The position numbers and the translations under genes were made by a program. Under the pieces are notes generated by a model, which worked only from the letters and a program-made list of their open reading frames with translations, was not told where the DNA came from and did no database searches. Positions 1-9,114 of a DNA stretch of 64,000 nt are shown one piece after another. Source of the DNA: Dysgonomonas sp. HGC4 (GTDB lineage Bacteria > Bacteroidota > Bacteroidia > Bacteroidales > Dysgonomonadaceae). The DNA lies in NCBI RefSeq assembly GCF_001261715.1, contig NZ_CVRU01000092.1, forward strand, positions 1 to 64,000, read 5' to 3'. The first letter of the stretch is position 1. Every line of letters begins with the position of its first letter.

Positions 1-4
1 TTTT

Positions 5-1042
5 TTATCTGGATACCCTTCCCGAACCATCACCTTTCATAAGGTTCTCCACTTCGGCAACAGTAACCAGATTGTAATCACCATAAATGGTATGTTTCAG
101 GCATGAAGCAGCAACCGCAAATTCAAGAGCTTTTTGATCGTCTTTAGGATAAGTGATTAGTCCGTAAACCAGTCCTCCCATAAATGAATCACCACCACCT
201 ACACGGTCTACAATATGGCTAATATCATACCGTTTTGATTGATATAGCTTGTCTGAATATAGACAACCTCCCCATGTATTATGATTGGCATTGATAGAAC
301 CTCTTAGAGTAATAATTACTTTCTTGGCTCTGGGGAATCTTTTCATCATTTGGGTACATACGGATTCGAATTCTGCTGCATTAACTTCTCCGCCTGTGTG
401 AGCTACGTCAAATCCTTCGGGTTTGATACCGAATACTTTTTCTGCGTCTTCTTCATTTCCTAGTATGATGTCGCATCCTTCTACGAGTGCGGGCATTACC
501 TGATCGGCTGTTTTTCCGTATTTCCAAAGATTTTTACGGTAGTTTAGATCGGTTGATACGGTTACTCCCATTTCATTGGCTATTTTGATGGCTTCTAGGC
601 AGGCGTCTGCTGCTCCTTGTGATAGGGCGGGTGTTATTCCTGTCCAGTGAAACCATTGGGCGTCTTTGAAGATTTCTCTCCAGTTGATCATTCCGGGTTG
701 GATTTCGGCTATGGCTGATCCTGCTCTGTCATAGACTACTTTGGAGGCTCTGGCTACGGCTCCTGTTTCGAGGAAGTAGATGCCTACTCGGTCTCCGCCT
801 CTTTGTATGTTATTTACTCCTACGTTGTATTTTCGAAGGTCTGATATGCACCATTCTGCTATGTCATTTTTGGGTAGACGGGTTACAAAATCGGTGGGTA
901 TGCCGTAATTGGATAGGGATACGGCTACGTTGGCTTCGCCGCCTCCGAAGGTGGCATTTAGGTTATTGGATTGTATAAAGCGCTGATAGCCGGGAGATGA
1001 TAGTCTTAGCATGATTTCTCCGAAAGTCACTACTTTTTTCAT
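5..1042 (-). CDS. kdgK: 2-dehydro-3-deoxygluconokinase (PfkB family)
   Basis: This 345-residue cytosolic sugar kinase would phosphorylate 2-keto-3-deoxygluconate to KDPG, the last activation step before aldol cleavage in uronate catabolism. The PfkB N-terminal signature (GGGEANVAVSLSNYG) lies near residues 33-47. The C-terminal signature DRVGGGDSF contains the expected catalytic base, Asp285. Length is normal for the family. It is the last gene of a leftward set with uxaC (67-base gap) and the DUF4861 gene, which fits breakdown of pectin-derived uronates. The matching KDPG aldolase is not in the window. Parts of the gene (about 580-1020) look richer in G and C than its neighbours by eye. The specificity assignment rests on similarity and context; another PfkB sugar kinase is possible but less likely. 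Confidence 0.88.
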   Translation of the reverse strand: MKKVVTFGEIMLRLSSPGYQRFIQSNNLNATFGGGEANVAVSLSNYGIPTDFVTRLPKNDIAEWCISDLRKYNVGVNNIQRGGDRVGIYFLETGAVARASKVVYDRAGSAIAEIQPGMINWREIFKDAQWFHWTGITPALSQGAADACLEAIKIANEMGVTVSTDLNYRKNLWKYGKTADQVMPALVEGCDIILGNEEDAEKVFGIKPEGFDVAHTGGEVNAAEFESVCTQMMKRFPRAKKVIITLRGSINANHNTWGGCLYSDKLYQSKRYDISHIVDRVGGGDSFMGGLVYGLITYPKDDQKALEFAVAASCLKHTIYGDYNLVTVAEVENLMKGDGSGRVSR

Positions 1043-1109
1043 ATTGTTTGATGGGTTAAGGTCATGGACCTTTTATGGGTTATTATTTTTTTGTTAGAAG
1101 GTTGTGAAC

Positions 1110-2516
1110 TTAGAAGTTAAAGAAGTTCTTAGCATTGTAATAAGATACATCTTCTACTAATTGTCCTAAAAATGGTAATTCAGAAGAAGGAAGTAAGCCT
1201 TGTTCTACATCATTACCTATCAGGTTACAAAGTATTCTTCTAAAGTATTCATGTCTTGGATATGACAAGAAACTGCGAGAATCGGTTAGCATACCAACAA
1301 AACGGCTTAATAATCCAAGGTTAGATAATGAATTCATTTGGGCTTCCATGCCTGTTTTTTGATCTAAGAACCACCATCCTGAACCGAATTGTATTTTTCC
1401 GGCTACCGATCCATCTTGGAAATTACCAATCATAGTGGCAATTAAATCATTATCGCGTGGATTAAGATTGTATATAATGGTCTTAGCTAGTTTGTTATCT
1501 GTATCTAGTCTATTGAAGAATTTTGACATGTTTTTAGCAATCGTAAAGTCTCCGATAGAATCAAAACCGGTGTCTGCTCCCAGTTGGTTAAACAGACGGG
1601 TATTGTTGTTACGAATAGCACCATAATGGAATTGTTGTGTCCATCCTTTCTCCCAGTCCATGATAGCCCCTTCAACTAACATCGCAGATTTGAACTTGAT
1701 TATTTCAGCACCTGTAAGCTCTTTTCCTGAATATACTTTGTTGAAGATTGCATCTATTTCACTTTGAGTATAGTCTTCTGCATAAAATTCCTCTATTCCA
1801 TGGTCTGATAATTTACATCCTACACTAGCAAAGAAATCGTGACGTTTGCGTAATGCTAAAATCAAATCAGTAAAGTTGCTGATTGTGATTCCTGATACCT
1901 CAGATAGTTTTTCTACATAGGCTCTGAAGTTAGCAGCTACTTCTACTGCCATTGCTTTGTCAGGACGCCATGTTGGAAGTACTTTAACCGGGAAGCCTTC
2001 TTTTTTGAGTGCGATATGATATTCTAAGCTGTCAATCGGGTCGTCAGTGGTACAAACAGCTTCTACATTGTAGTGCTTCATCAACCCACGAGCTGAAAAC
2101 TCAGGAGTACGCAATTTAGCAGTACATATATCATATATTTCTTTAGCAGTCTCTGGTTTCAAGATTTTTTCTACACCAAAAGCTGTTTTTAATTCAAGGT
2201 GAGTCCAGTGATAGAGTGGATTACGCATTGTATAAGGTACTGTTTCAGCCCATTTTTCGAATTTCTCCCAATCACTAGTATCTTTTCCTGTACAAAAGCG
2301 TTCGTCTATACCATTAGTACGCATAGCACGCCATTTGTAGTGGTCTCCAGCCAACCATATTTCGCCTAGGTTATCGAATTTGTAGTCTTCAGCAATAAGC
2401 TTAGGGTCTAAGTGGCAGTGATAATCAATAATAGGTAAGCTTTTTGCATGTTCATGATACAACGCTTGTGCGGTTTCTGTTTCCAGTACAAAATTTTTGT
2501 CTAAAAAGTTTTTCAT
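1110..2516 (-). CDS. uxaC: Uronate (glucuronate/galacturonate) isomerase
   Basis: This 468-residue cytosolic enzyme converts D-galacturonate to D-tagaturonate (and glucuronate to fructuronate), the first step of the isomerase route of uronate catabolism. The N-terminal metal-binding motif IDYHCHLDP (residues 30-38) is typical of the amidohydrolase-fold UxaC family, and the length is standard. The stretch WRAMRTNGIDE and the C-terminal SRSFLSYPRHEYFRRILC are also UxaC-like. It lies between the DUF4861 gene (105-base gap) and kdgK, all leftward. This arm therefore supplies intracellular metabolism for the pectin locus on its other side. The tagaturonate reductase and altronate dehydratase needed between this step and KdgK are not in the window. 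Confidence 0.96.
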   Translation of the reverse strand: MKNFLDKNFVLETETAQALYHEHAKSLPIIDYHCHLDPKLIAEDYKFDNLGEIWLAGDHYKWRAMRTNGIDERFCTGKDTSDWEKFEKWAETVPYTMRNPLYHWTHLELKTAFGVEKILKPETAKEIYDICTAKLRTPEFSARGLMKHYNVEAVCTTDDPIDSLEYHIALKKEGFPVKVLPTWRPDKAMAVEVAANFRAYVEKLSEVSGITISNFTDLILALRKRHDFFASVGCKLSDHGIEEFYAEDYTQSEIDAIFNKVYSGKELTGAEIIKFKSAMLVEGAIMDWEKGWTQQFHYGAIRNNNTRLFNQLGADTGFDSIGDFTIAKNMSKFFNRLDTDNKLAKTIIYNLNPRDNDLIATMIGNFQDGSVAGKIQFGSGWWFLDQKTGMEAQMNSLSNLGLLSRFVGMLTDSRSFLSYPRHEYFRRILCNLIGNDVEQGLLPSSELPFLGQLVEDVSYYNAKNFFNF

Positions 2517-2621
2517 GATATTTAGTCCTTTTAAGTAGTTAAAAGTATTTGATGATATGTTTTCTAGTTATAGCAGCTTATAATTTATTTATTTGCTGAA
2601 ATGTTCAAACGATTTGATATC

Positions 2622-3878
2622 TTATTTGATGACAATATGTATTTGATTATTTAGTCGGTTTAGTACTTCATCAATACATTTCAAGAAATCAGCCTTAGTT
2701 ACAACAGGTTCAGAATCTAGTTCCCATGTTGGCATAAAGTAATATTCAACAGTATTGTTCTGAGGAGTAAGAACAAGTACATGGTTTAGTTCGTCTGTTG
2801 TAATTTCTTTTATCTGCTTGGTTCTTGCAAAAACAGCCAAACCTTGCATGTCATTATTAAGACTTTGTTTTCCGAAAGTTGCAATATATGACCATTCGCT
2901 GTTTTTATCATTACTAACAATAAGCTCCGAATTTTTATCTTTGATAATTCCCGTAGCTATATTCGGTACGGCTTTGTCAACAAGTAATTCCATGTGTGAA
3001 GCTCTACTTCCTGCATCAATTGAGATTAATGAAGTTAGATTGCACTTTACTCCATTAGCACTCCATCCGTAATAAATGGTTTTTACTTGTGAGCGAATTT
3101 TTCCGTCTGCGGGTATATAGCAAGTAGTACTATCTTTAGTATCTACACGCACAGCTTTGGTTCCATCCCAACTGGCTATAGATCCTATACCTAAAGCTTT
3201 TCCTACTTTCATATTGTCCATTCCCCAAGGCGCCATATTGTGATAATTGTCAAAACCATCTACTCCCACAGCAGGAAGTACAATACCTGTAGTCTTTTTT
3301 CCGAATACATCAATTGCATTGCGATTATCTAGATAAAAACGAAAAGCAACCTTATCGCTTTCCCATCCCGGACCTTCGTATTTTATATAATATGAGTGGT
3401 CGGTGAAACTACCGGGAAGTGTGATTTTATTGGGTTTTACCCAAGAGTGTACGCCCACATACTTGTTGCCTTCAAAATTTCCACCTATTTTATGCGCCAA
3501 TTCGGCATAGGTACGTTTTGGGTATAAGTTGCTTGAGCCTCTTTGTATTTTGATAGTTTGTTTCTCTCCTGCATTTAATTTACTAATAGGTAGAATTGCT
3601 AGTTCTTTATTATTTATATCAGTACAGATCTCAACAGGAACAATACTATTGTCTGGAAGAATTCCAATATAATTGCCTAGAGGAAGTTTTAAATCAGATA
3701 CGGGAACTTCCAAAGTATAATCTACAATAGACATTGAACCTTTATTCTCAATGATCAAATCTTTTGTTTGCGAGAATGCTTTGTTGACTGATAGGCTAGA
3801 TGACAATAGCAGAGTGGTAATCATCAATACACCTTGATGAGAAAAACGAAAAATATTCATATTCGTAAGTTTATTCAT
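2622..3878 (-). CDS. Secreted DUF4861 family protein
   Basis: This 418-residue protein has an N-terminal hydrophobic export signal (about residues 16-36), so it probably acts in the periplasm or outside the cell. Motifs such as YEGPGWESDKVAFRFYLD (near 168-185) and DVFGKKTTGIVLP match what I recall of DUF4861, a Bacteroidota family often seen in uronic-acid polysaccharide loci. I do not assign a reaction. It is the first gene of the leftward operon with uxaC and kdgK, and it has its own copy of the promoter motif shared with both susC genes. That links it to pectin or uronate use, perhaps as an uncharacterised carbohydrate-active enzyme. An internal Met at residue 7 is an equally plausible start. 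Confidence 0.75.
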   Translation of the reverse strand: MNKLTNMNIFRFSHQGVLMITTLLLSSSLSVNKAFSQTKDLIIENKGSMSIVDYTLEVPVSDLKLPLGNYIGILPDNSIVPVEICTDINNKELAILPISKLNAGEKQTIKIQRGSSNLYPKRTYAELAHKIGGNFEGNKYVGVHSWVKPNKITLPGSFTDHSYYIKYEGPGWESDKVAFRFYLDNRNAIDVFGKKTTGIVLPAVGVDGFDNYHNMAPWGMDNMKVGKALGIGSIASWDGTKAVRVDTKDSTTCYIPADGKIRSQVKTIYYGWSANGVKCNLTSLISIDAGSRASHMELLVDKAVPNIATGIIKDKNSELIVSNDKNSEWSYIATFGKQSLNNDMQGLAVFARTKQIKEITTDELNHVLVLTPQNNTVEYYFMPTWELDSEPVVTKADFLKCIDEVLNRLNNQIHIVIK

Positions 3879-4033
3879 GGTATGTTAAACTAAAGTATAT
3901 CAGATCTAAAGTGTAAACTCTATTGGCGAACAAAGGTAGAATAACTCAAATATAAGAGAATGTCATTTTTGACCTTGTTCATGCATTTTTTGACCTGATT
4001 CAGATTTATTAAGGTTTTATTACCCTCTTATTA

Positions 4034-4078
4034 CAAATATATTGATGAGCCTGTTAGGATATGGGGGATATTTTGACT
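4034..4078 (-). promoter_or_regulatory. Predicted operator plus -7 box of the DUF4861-uxaC-kdgK operon
   Basis: Read on the minus strand, 4078 to 4060 is AGTCAAAATATCCCCCATA. Exactly 18 bases later comes TATATTTG (4041-4034), a perfect Bacteroidota -7 box (TANNTTTG). The same motif with the same 18-base spacing occurs before both susC genes. The motif would occupy the -33 region, as expected for an activator-dependent promoter. The leader to the start codon would be about 150 bases. The hybrid regulator encoded next door is the obvious candidate ligand, by inference. Confidence 0.72.
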
Positions 4079-4102
4079 TTGATTAATTATACCCCGTAGA
4101 TT

Positions 4103-4140
4103 TAAGGCGTCAAAGTCTCTTGTTGCTCTGGTAATCGTAA
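4103..4140 (+). repeat. Degenerate copy of the dispersed palindrome family
   Basis: This stretch aligns with the copy after the CE8 gene: TTAAGGCGTC, then TTGTTGCTCTGGTAATCGTAA against TTGTTGCTTTGGTAATTCTAA. The palindromic core is damaged here. It is the weakest member on the list and lies in an intergenic region away from any gene edge. Confidence 0.35.
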
Positions 4141-4282
4141 ACACAATGGTTATTATAGTTGAATAATATCTCATTAAGTATTTACCGATACTCGGCTAAA
4201 GGGACGATGTTTTTCAGTGTAATAGAGAAATAATTTGACGAAAGTAAGAAAATTTACTTAAGTATAAGCGAATTGAGCCGTT

Positions 4283-7200
4283 TTACAAGTCTTTTTTTAT
4301 ATTCTTATATTCACTTGGGGTCATATTGAATATTTTTTTGAAACATTGGGTGAAATATTTAGTGTCGGATATTCCGATCATAAAGGATACTTCTTTTATG
4401 GTATATTGTTGAGATTCTATTAAGCGTGCTGCATACTTAATTTTAATATCCCTAATAAATTCAACAGGGGCAAGACCTGTAAGGCTTTTTAGTTTTTTAA
4501 AGAAGACAGTACGGCTCATAGCTAATTCGGCTACAAGATTGTCTATAAGAAAATCGCTGTTATCGATGTTTTTTTCAATAACCTCTTTAATCTTCTTGAT
4601 GAATAACTCATCTTGTTGAGTGATTTGATGCTCGGTCTCTAATTTTTCTGTTGGTAAAGTAGAACTAGAGGCAGAAGACTGTTTGCCTATTGAATAAAAA
4701 TCGTATAATCTTTTACGTTGTTCTATTATATTATCGATTCTCGCTCTAAGGTATTTTACGCTAAAAGGCTTTGTTATATAATCGTCTGCACCATAATCGA
4801 GTCCTGATAACTTACTTTCAATATCGGTTTTAGCTGTAAGTAATATGAAGGGAATATGACTGGTCTCTGCATTTTTTCTAATGTTTTGGAGTAATTCTAC
4901 ACCATCCATCTCAGGCATCATAATATCGCTGAGAATAAATTCGGGCAGATTGGTTATTGCACTGTTGTAACCTTCTTTTCCGTTGGCGGCTTCTAATATA
5001 TCATAATGAGCCTCTAAAATAGTTCTTATAAACTGTCTCAAATCAGAGTCGTCTTCTACTATAAGTACCGTTTCTCTTTGTGGTGGTTCTTCGGTTAATT
5101 CAATCGTATTATTGCTGTTGTTTTCTTCTGTATTTTTATCAGAAGAGATAGGTGCTTGCTCTTTCTCAATCTCATTATATACACAGATAATATTGTCATC
5201 GTTTTCAAAATGTTGTATACCTGTCAAAAATTTAATTGTAAAACAAGTGCCTTTATCAACTTCACTCGAAACCGAAATACTAGCATGATGTTTGTCTACA
5301 ACTTCTTTTACAATGGATAAGCCGATACCCGTGCTTGGTTTATTCTTATCGAGATTGAAGGAGGCAAAACGAGTGAACAGTTTATTGAGAATCTCTTTGG
5401 TCATTCCTCTTCCTTCATCTTTTATTTGAAGTAATACGGTGTTGTCTTTAGATACATCGGAAATAAGTATGTCGATGTTTTTACCCGCAGGAGTGTGTTT
5501 TAAGGCATTCGAAAGTAGGTTGAACATGAGTTTTTCGATACTGTCTCTATCTACCCATATTTTAGTATTGCCTGCCCTGTTTTCTACATTTAGCTTTATC
5601 TTTTGTTCGGCTGCAGCTTCATAGAAATTATCGCAAATAGATGCTATATAAGAGCCTATGTTTGTTTGTTGAATATTGAGTTTTTTCTTTTGTATTTTTC
5701 TGAAATCTAGAATTTGATTTACCATATCGAGCATTCTATTGGCATTTTTTAATACCAATTGAAGTTGAGTTTTCACCTCCGAAGGCGTCTTTTTATCTTC
5801 AATAATATTCTCCACAGGAGATACTATCATTGTAAGAGGAGTGCGTATTTCGTGCGAAATATCAGTGAAGAAACGAGTCTTCATTTCGGTTTGCTCTTGT
5901 TCTAATTTGACTCTGTCTCTTAGACGATAATAAAGAAATATTGCTCGTAAAATAATGAAAAGGGCGGTTATAAAGAGAATGAAATATAAGAAATAAGCCC
6001 AACCTGTTTGCCAGAAAGAAGGCGTAATCTTTATTTCTAAAACATGTTCATTGTCAGTCCATATACCATCGCTGTTAGTAGATTTTACTCGGAATGTGTA
6101 TTCACCGGGCGATAAGTTTGTATAGTTGGCTATGCGTTGATCTTTTGTTATTATCCAATCTTCGTCAAAACCATCCAGTTTATATGCATACATAATTCGC
6201 TTAGGTTCAATGTAATCTAAGGCAGCAAACTCTATACTTATAAAATTCTGTTTGTGATTTAGAACTAGTGATTTAGCATCGTCAATATTGATGCCCAAAG
6301 GAGAGTCTTCTCCAATGGATTGACTTTTGTTTGATATCTGTAGGTTTGTAAGTGCTACATAGGGTCTAAAAGTATTATCATTGATCTTATCGGGATTTAT
6401 GGAGATAAAACCCTTTGAGAATCCAAAATATATGATTCCTGATTTAGCCTCGTAACGAGCTCCTTCTGAAAAATTCTGTCCTTCAATCAATCGATTGATC
6501 TCACTATATGTCTCGAATGATGTTTTAACGGGATCAAACTTTGTTAGATTTCCTTCTGTTGTAATCCACAACTTACCTCGGTAATCTTCGGTAATGGAAA
6601 GAATTACATCAGATGGTAATCCGTTCTTAGCAGTGAAAGATACAAATTGCTCTGGAAAACCATTCTCATTTACTTTTGTTACTTTGTTCAGTCCACCACC
6701 AAATGTAGCCAAATATGTCTCTCCTGTTTTAGTCGTACAGATGTCATATATGTCGTTTCCACTCAGGCTATTATTGTCATTGGGGATTCTGCTGTATGAT
6801 TTATAGTCAATAGAACTAACTGACTCGAAGTTAGGCGAGAACATAATCAGTCCGAAGGTTGTTCCAACACATATATTACCATATTTGTCTGATGAAATTA
6901 TTCGAATCTGATAACCTAGTTGATTTGGATAATTTTTCAGATTGTTTTTATAATTGATAAATCGTCCCTCTTCATTGGGATCAATCAGATTGAGTCCCCC
7001 TCCATAGGTTCCGACCCATATTCGCTTTTTTACATCCTGAAATAGACTGTATATACTGTTGTGACTAAGGCTGTAAAGGTCGTTAGGCGAGTTTTTATAT
7101 TGAGTTATCTTATACTGTTTAGAGTCTTTTATGGGAGAGAGTTTGTATATACCCTCGCCTTTGGTGCCTACCCATATGTTTTTTTCGTCATCTTCTAGCA

Positions 7201-8713
7201 TAGCATAACATATACCGTCTATTGATTCCCCATACTCTATTTTGCCATTCTTACATAAATAGCCAATTTGGGTACGAGTTGAATCGTAGACAAAGAGCTT
7301 TCCTCCTTTAGCTGATACCCATAAATTTTGGTTGCTATCTTCAAAAATACAGCGAACATCATTGTTAATGGTTGAGTGAGTATTGTTATCAACAATGGTC
7401 GATTTGAATACATCGTTGTTGAATATTATCTTTTCTAAACCATGAGACCGGGTACTTAGCCAGAGGTTTCCTTGCTTGTCTGAAAACCCAGCATGAAGCA
7501 TGTCTGAAAATCGCCATGTTGGAGAAGACGGTTCGTTATAAAAAGGCACTAATGCTTCTCTTATAGGGTCGTATAATGCAAATCCACCCCCTCGAGGATG
7601 TACCCAAATACGATTCTCATTGTCTTCGAAAATGAAGAAATTGGGAGGAAAGACAATCGAGCTGAAATTCTCTGTTTTAGTAGCCAGATGTTTTATAGTC
7701 TGTGTTTTGATGTCGAATCGTGATACTCCCTGATAATTTAATTCGAACCATATATTGTTTGATTTGTCGATGTAGCACGATACTATATCATTGACAGGCA
7801 TAGCCGCTAAATTCTTTGTCGTGAATTTTTTGAGATCTTCTTTTTTAGAATCGTATATGAAAAAGCCATCGCTATTTGTGGCTATTAAGATCTGATTATT
7901 ATCAATGTTTTCTAATTGCTTTATCCTTGAAGGAGAATGTGTTTCGAAGAGGCTGAATTGCCCATCTTTTTTGTTGTAAATCCATATTCGTCCATTATCC
8001 GAGCCAAACCAAATCTGATTGTTAATCTCCATGGCTGAATAGAAACTCTGCATGGGTTTGTTTTCGTTGTATTCTTTTTCTGCAAAATGACTGCTGATCG
8101 TTTTGCCATCTTCCGAAACACTATATAGTCCATTATCTGTAAGTAGCCATGATGTTTTATTTTTATCTTCATGAATACTATATACCTGATTGGCTTGTAT
8201 GCTTTTATTCTGGATATTAAATATTTGAACATCGAATGCTGAACCTGTGATAGAAACGCAGCCCATTTTTTCGGAAAGAAGCCAAACTTTTCCCGATGGC
8301 ATGGGAAGAATTGATGTAGTTGTAAAATTGAAATCTTTGTATTCTTCCAAAGATCTGATTCCCATGAAACGCTCAGTTTTAGGATCGAATCGATGTGCTT
8401 CTCTGTCATAAGACAGTGTCCAGATATAACCATATTGATCTTCGTAGATGTAATCGATACGGTTACTTCTCATGTGATATGCATCCCCTGCCTGAATCTT
8501 ATAGGTGTAGAACTTATAGCCATCAAATTTGCTGAGCCCATCCCACGTAGAAAACCACATAAAACCTTTCTTATCCTGAAGAATATCCATAACGGTATGC
8601 TGAGGAAGTCCATCATCTGCTCCATAATGTTCGAAATAACATTTTGGCTGCGAGAATAAGGTTATGTTGATCGTAAAAAAGAAGATCAACGTAAGAAAAC
8701 GTAGGTTTATCAT
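4283..8713 (-). CDS. Hybrid two-component system (HTCS) regulator of the pectin locus
   Basis: This 1,476-residue fusion protein senses an oligosaccharide in the periplasm and regulates transcription. A signal segment (1-21) is followed by many two-component propeller repeats (IWFGSDNGRIW, LWLSTRSHGLEKI, IWVGTYGGGLNLI) filling residues 30-800. A Y_Y_Y domain lies at about 825-890 and one membrane helix at about 904-930. The histidine kinase has the phospho-acceptor in DISHEIRTP (His954) and an ATPase N box (Asn1069). The receiver has Asp1263 in LSDIMMPEMDG. An AraC-type DNA-binding domain lies at about 1375-1476. All catalytic residues are present. It sits between the uronate operon and the first susC, transcribed away from susC. 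The ligand is probably an unsaturated or saturated oligogalacturonide; that is inference from context. Confidence 0.96.
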   Translation of the reverse strand: MINLRFLTLIFFFTINITLFSQPKCYFEHYGADDGLPQHTVMDILQDKKGFMWFSTWDGLSKFDGYKFYTYKIQAGDAYHMRSNRIDYIYEDQYGYIWTLSYDREAHRFDPKTERFMGIRSLEEYKDFNFTTTSILPMPSGKVWLLSEKMGCVSITGSAFDVQIFNIQNKSIQANQVYSIHEDKNKTSWLLTDNGLYSVSEDGKTISSHFAEKEYNENKPMQSFYSAMEINNQIWFGSDNGRIWIYNKKDGQFSLFETHSPSRIKQLENIDNNQILIATNSDGFFIYDSKKEDLKKFTTKNLAAMPVNDIVSCYIDKSNNIWFELNYQGVSRFDIKTQTIKHLATKTENFSSIVFPPNFFIFEDNENRIWVHPRGGGFALYDPIREALVPFYNEPSSPTWRFSDMLHAGFSDKQGNLWLSTRSHGLEKIIFNNDVFKSTIVDNNTHSTINNDVRCIFEDSNQNLWVSAKGGKLFVYDSTRTQIGYLCKNGKIEYGESIDGICYAMLEDDEKNIWVGTKGEGIYKLSPIKDSKQYKITQYKNSPNDLYSLSHNSIYSLFQDVKKRIWVGTYGGGLNLIDPNEEGRFINYKNNLKNYPNQLGYQIRIISSDKYGNICVGTTFGLIMFSPNFESVSSIDYKSYSRIPNDNNSLSGNDIYDICTTKTGETYLATFGGGLNKVTKVNENGFPEQFVSFTAKNGLPSDVILSITEDYRGKLWITTEGNLTKFDPVKTSFETYSEINRLIEGQNFSEGARYEAKSGIIYFGFSKGFISINPDKINDNTFRPYVALTNLQISNKSQSIGEDSPLGINIDDAKSLVLNHKQNFISIEFAALDYIEPKRIMYAYKLDGFDEDWIITKDQRIANYTNLSPGEYTFRVKSTNSDGIWTDNEHVLEIKITPSFWQTGWAYFLYFILFITALFIILRAIFLYYRLRDRVKLEQEQTEMKTRFFTDISHEIRTPLTMIVSPVENIIEDKKTPSEVKTQLQLVLKNANRMLDMVNQILDFRKIQKKKLNIQQTNIGSYIASICDNFYEAAAEQKIKLNVENRAGNTKIWVDRDSIEKLMFNLLSNALKHTPAGKNIDILISDVSKDNTVLLQIKDEGRGMTKEILNKLFTRFASFNLDKNKPSTGIGLSIVKEVVDKHHASISVSSEVDKGTCFTIKFLTGIQHFENDDNIICVYNEIEKEQAPISSDKNTEENNSNNTIELTEEPPQRETVLIVEDDSDLRQFIRTILEAHYDILEAANGKEGYNSAITNLPEFILSDIMMPEMDGVELLQNIRKNAETSHIPFILLTAKTDIESKLSGLDYGADDYITKPFSVKYLRARIDNIIEQRKRLYDFYSIGKQSSASSSTLPTEKLETEHQITQQDELFIKKIKEVIEKNIDNSDFLIDNLVAELAMSRTVFFKKLKSLTGLAPVEFIRDIKIKYAARLIESQQYTIKEVSFMIGISDTKYFTQCFKKIFNMTPSEYKNIKKDL

Positions 8714-8734
8714 TTGATTGGTATAGACTATTCA

Positions 8735-8742
8735 CAAATATA
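8735..8742 (-). promoter_or_regulatory. Candidate -7 box for the HTCS gene
   Basis: On the minus strand this reads TATATTTG, a perfect TANNTTTG box, 21 bases before the start codon, so the leader would be very short. No convincing -33 TTG is seen. An A+T-rich octamer can occur by chance. Confidence 0.4.
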
Positions 8743-8998
8743 ACTTTGTTTCTCGAAAAACGGAGAATAGATCGACTAATAAATCAATTTGACCCCGCTT
8801 CTAAGAGTATTTATCCCCCTGTTTTATTGACTTTTTGGATGGGTTTAGAGAAGTGGTTCTCTTATAATGTTACGCAAAAGGTGCTCTAGTTGCCTCCTCA
8901 GACATTTCTATATTGTACGTGAGTGTGCTTCTTATCAATTATTCGGATAGGTTATTTTGATGCTTTTGCAGGGCAATATCAGATTTCCCACCCCTTCT

Positions 8999-9043
8999 AG
9001 TCAAAATATCCCCTATGTTCGTAAATAATATAAATTAACATTG
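8999..9043 (+). promoter_or_regulatory. Predicted operator plus -7 box of the first susC
   Basis: AGTCAAAATATCCCCTATG (8999-9017) is followed after exactly 18 bases by TAACATTG (9036-9043), one mismatch from TANNTTTG. The arrangement is the same as upstream of the DUF4861 operon and of the second susC. The leader to the ATG at 9115 would be about 65 bases. The shared layout suggests activation by the adjacent hybrid regulator. Confidence 0.72.
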
Positions 9044-9114
9044 CAGTTGAATCGAACTACTTAACTGTTAATCTAAACTAAAGTGTTAACCTAATTAAAC
9101 ATATTTGAATAACC

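Larger units (their letters stand above)
3879..4282. other. Intergenic region between regulator and uronate operon
   Basis: No gene is seen in these 404 bases. The region holds the leftward promoter with its 19-base motif (4034-4078) and a degenerate copy of the dispersed palindrome family (4103-4140). The rest, which separates this from the end of the hybrid regulator gene at 4283, shows no structure I can support. Confidence 0.7.
8714..9114. other. Divergent intergenic region: regulator / susC
   Basis: These 401 bases contain no gene. They hold a leftward -7 box for the hybrid regulator near its start and, at the other end, the motif-plus-box promoter of the first susC (8999-9043). The middle is A+T-rich, and no repeat or hairpin stands out. 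Confidence 0.7.

Noticed and set aside
7921-8433. 170-codon open frame on the same strand as, and inside, the hybrid regulator gene
   Set aside because: It lies wholly within the regulator's propeller region in another frame, and its product has no family resemblance or signal.
8759-8777. Weak match to the pectin operator motif upstream of the hybrid regulator (autoregulation)
   Set aside because: Only about half the positions agree and the spacing to the -7 box is 16, not 18.
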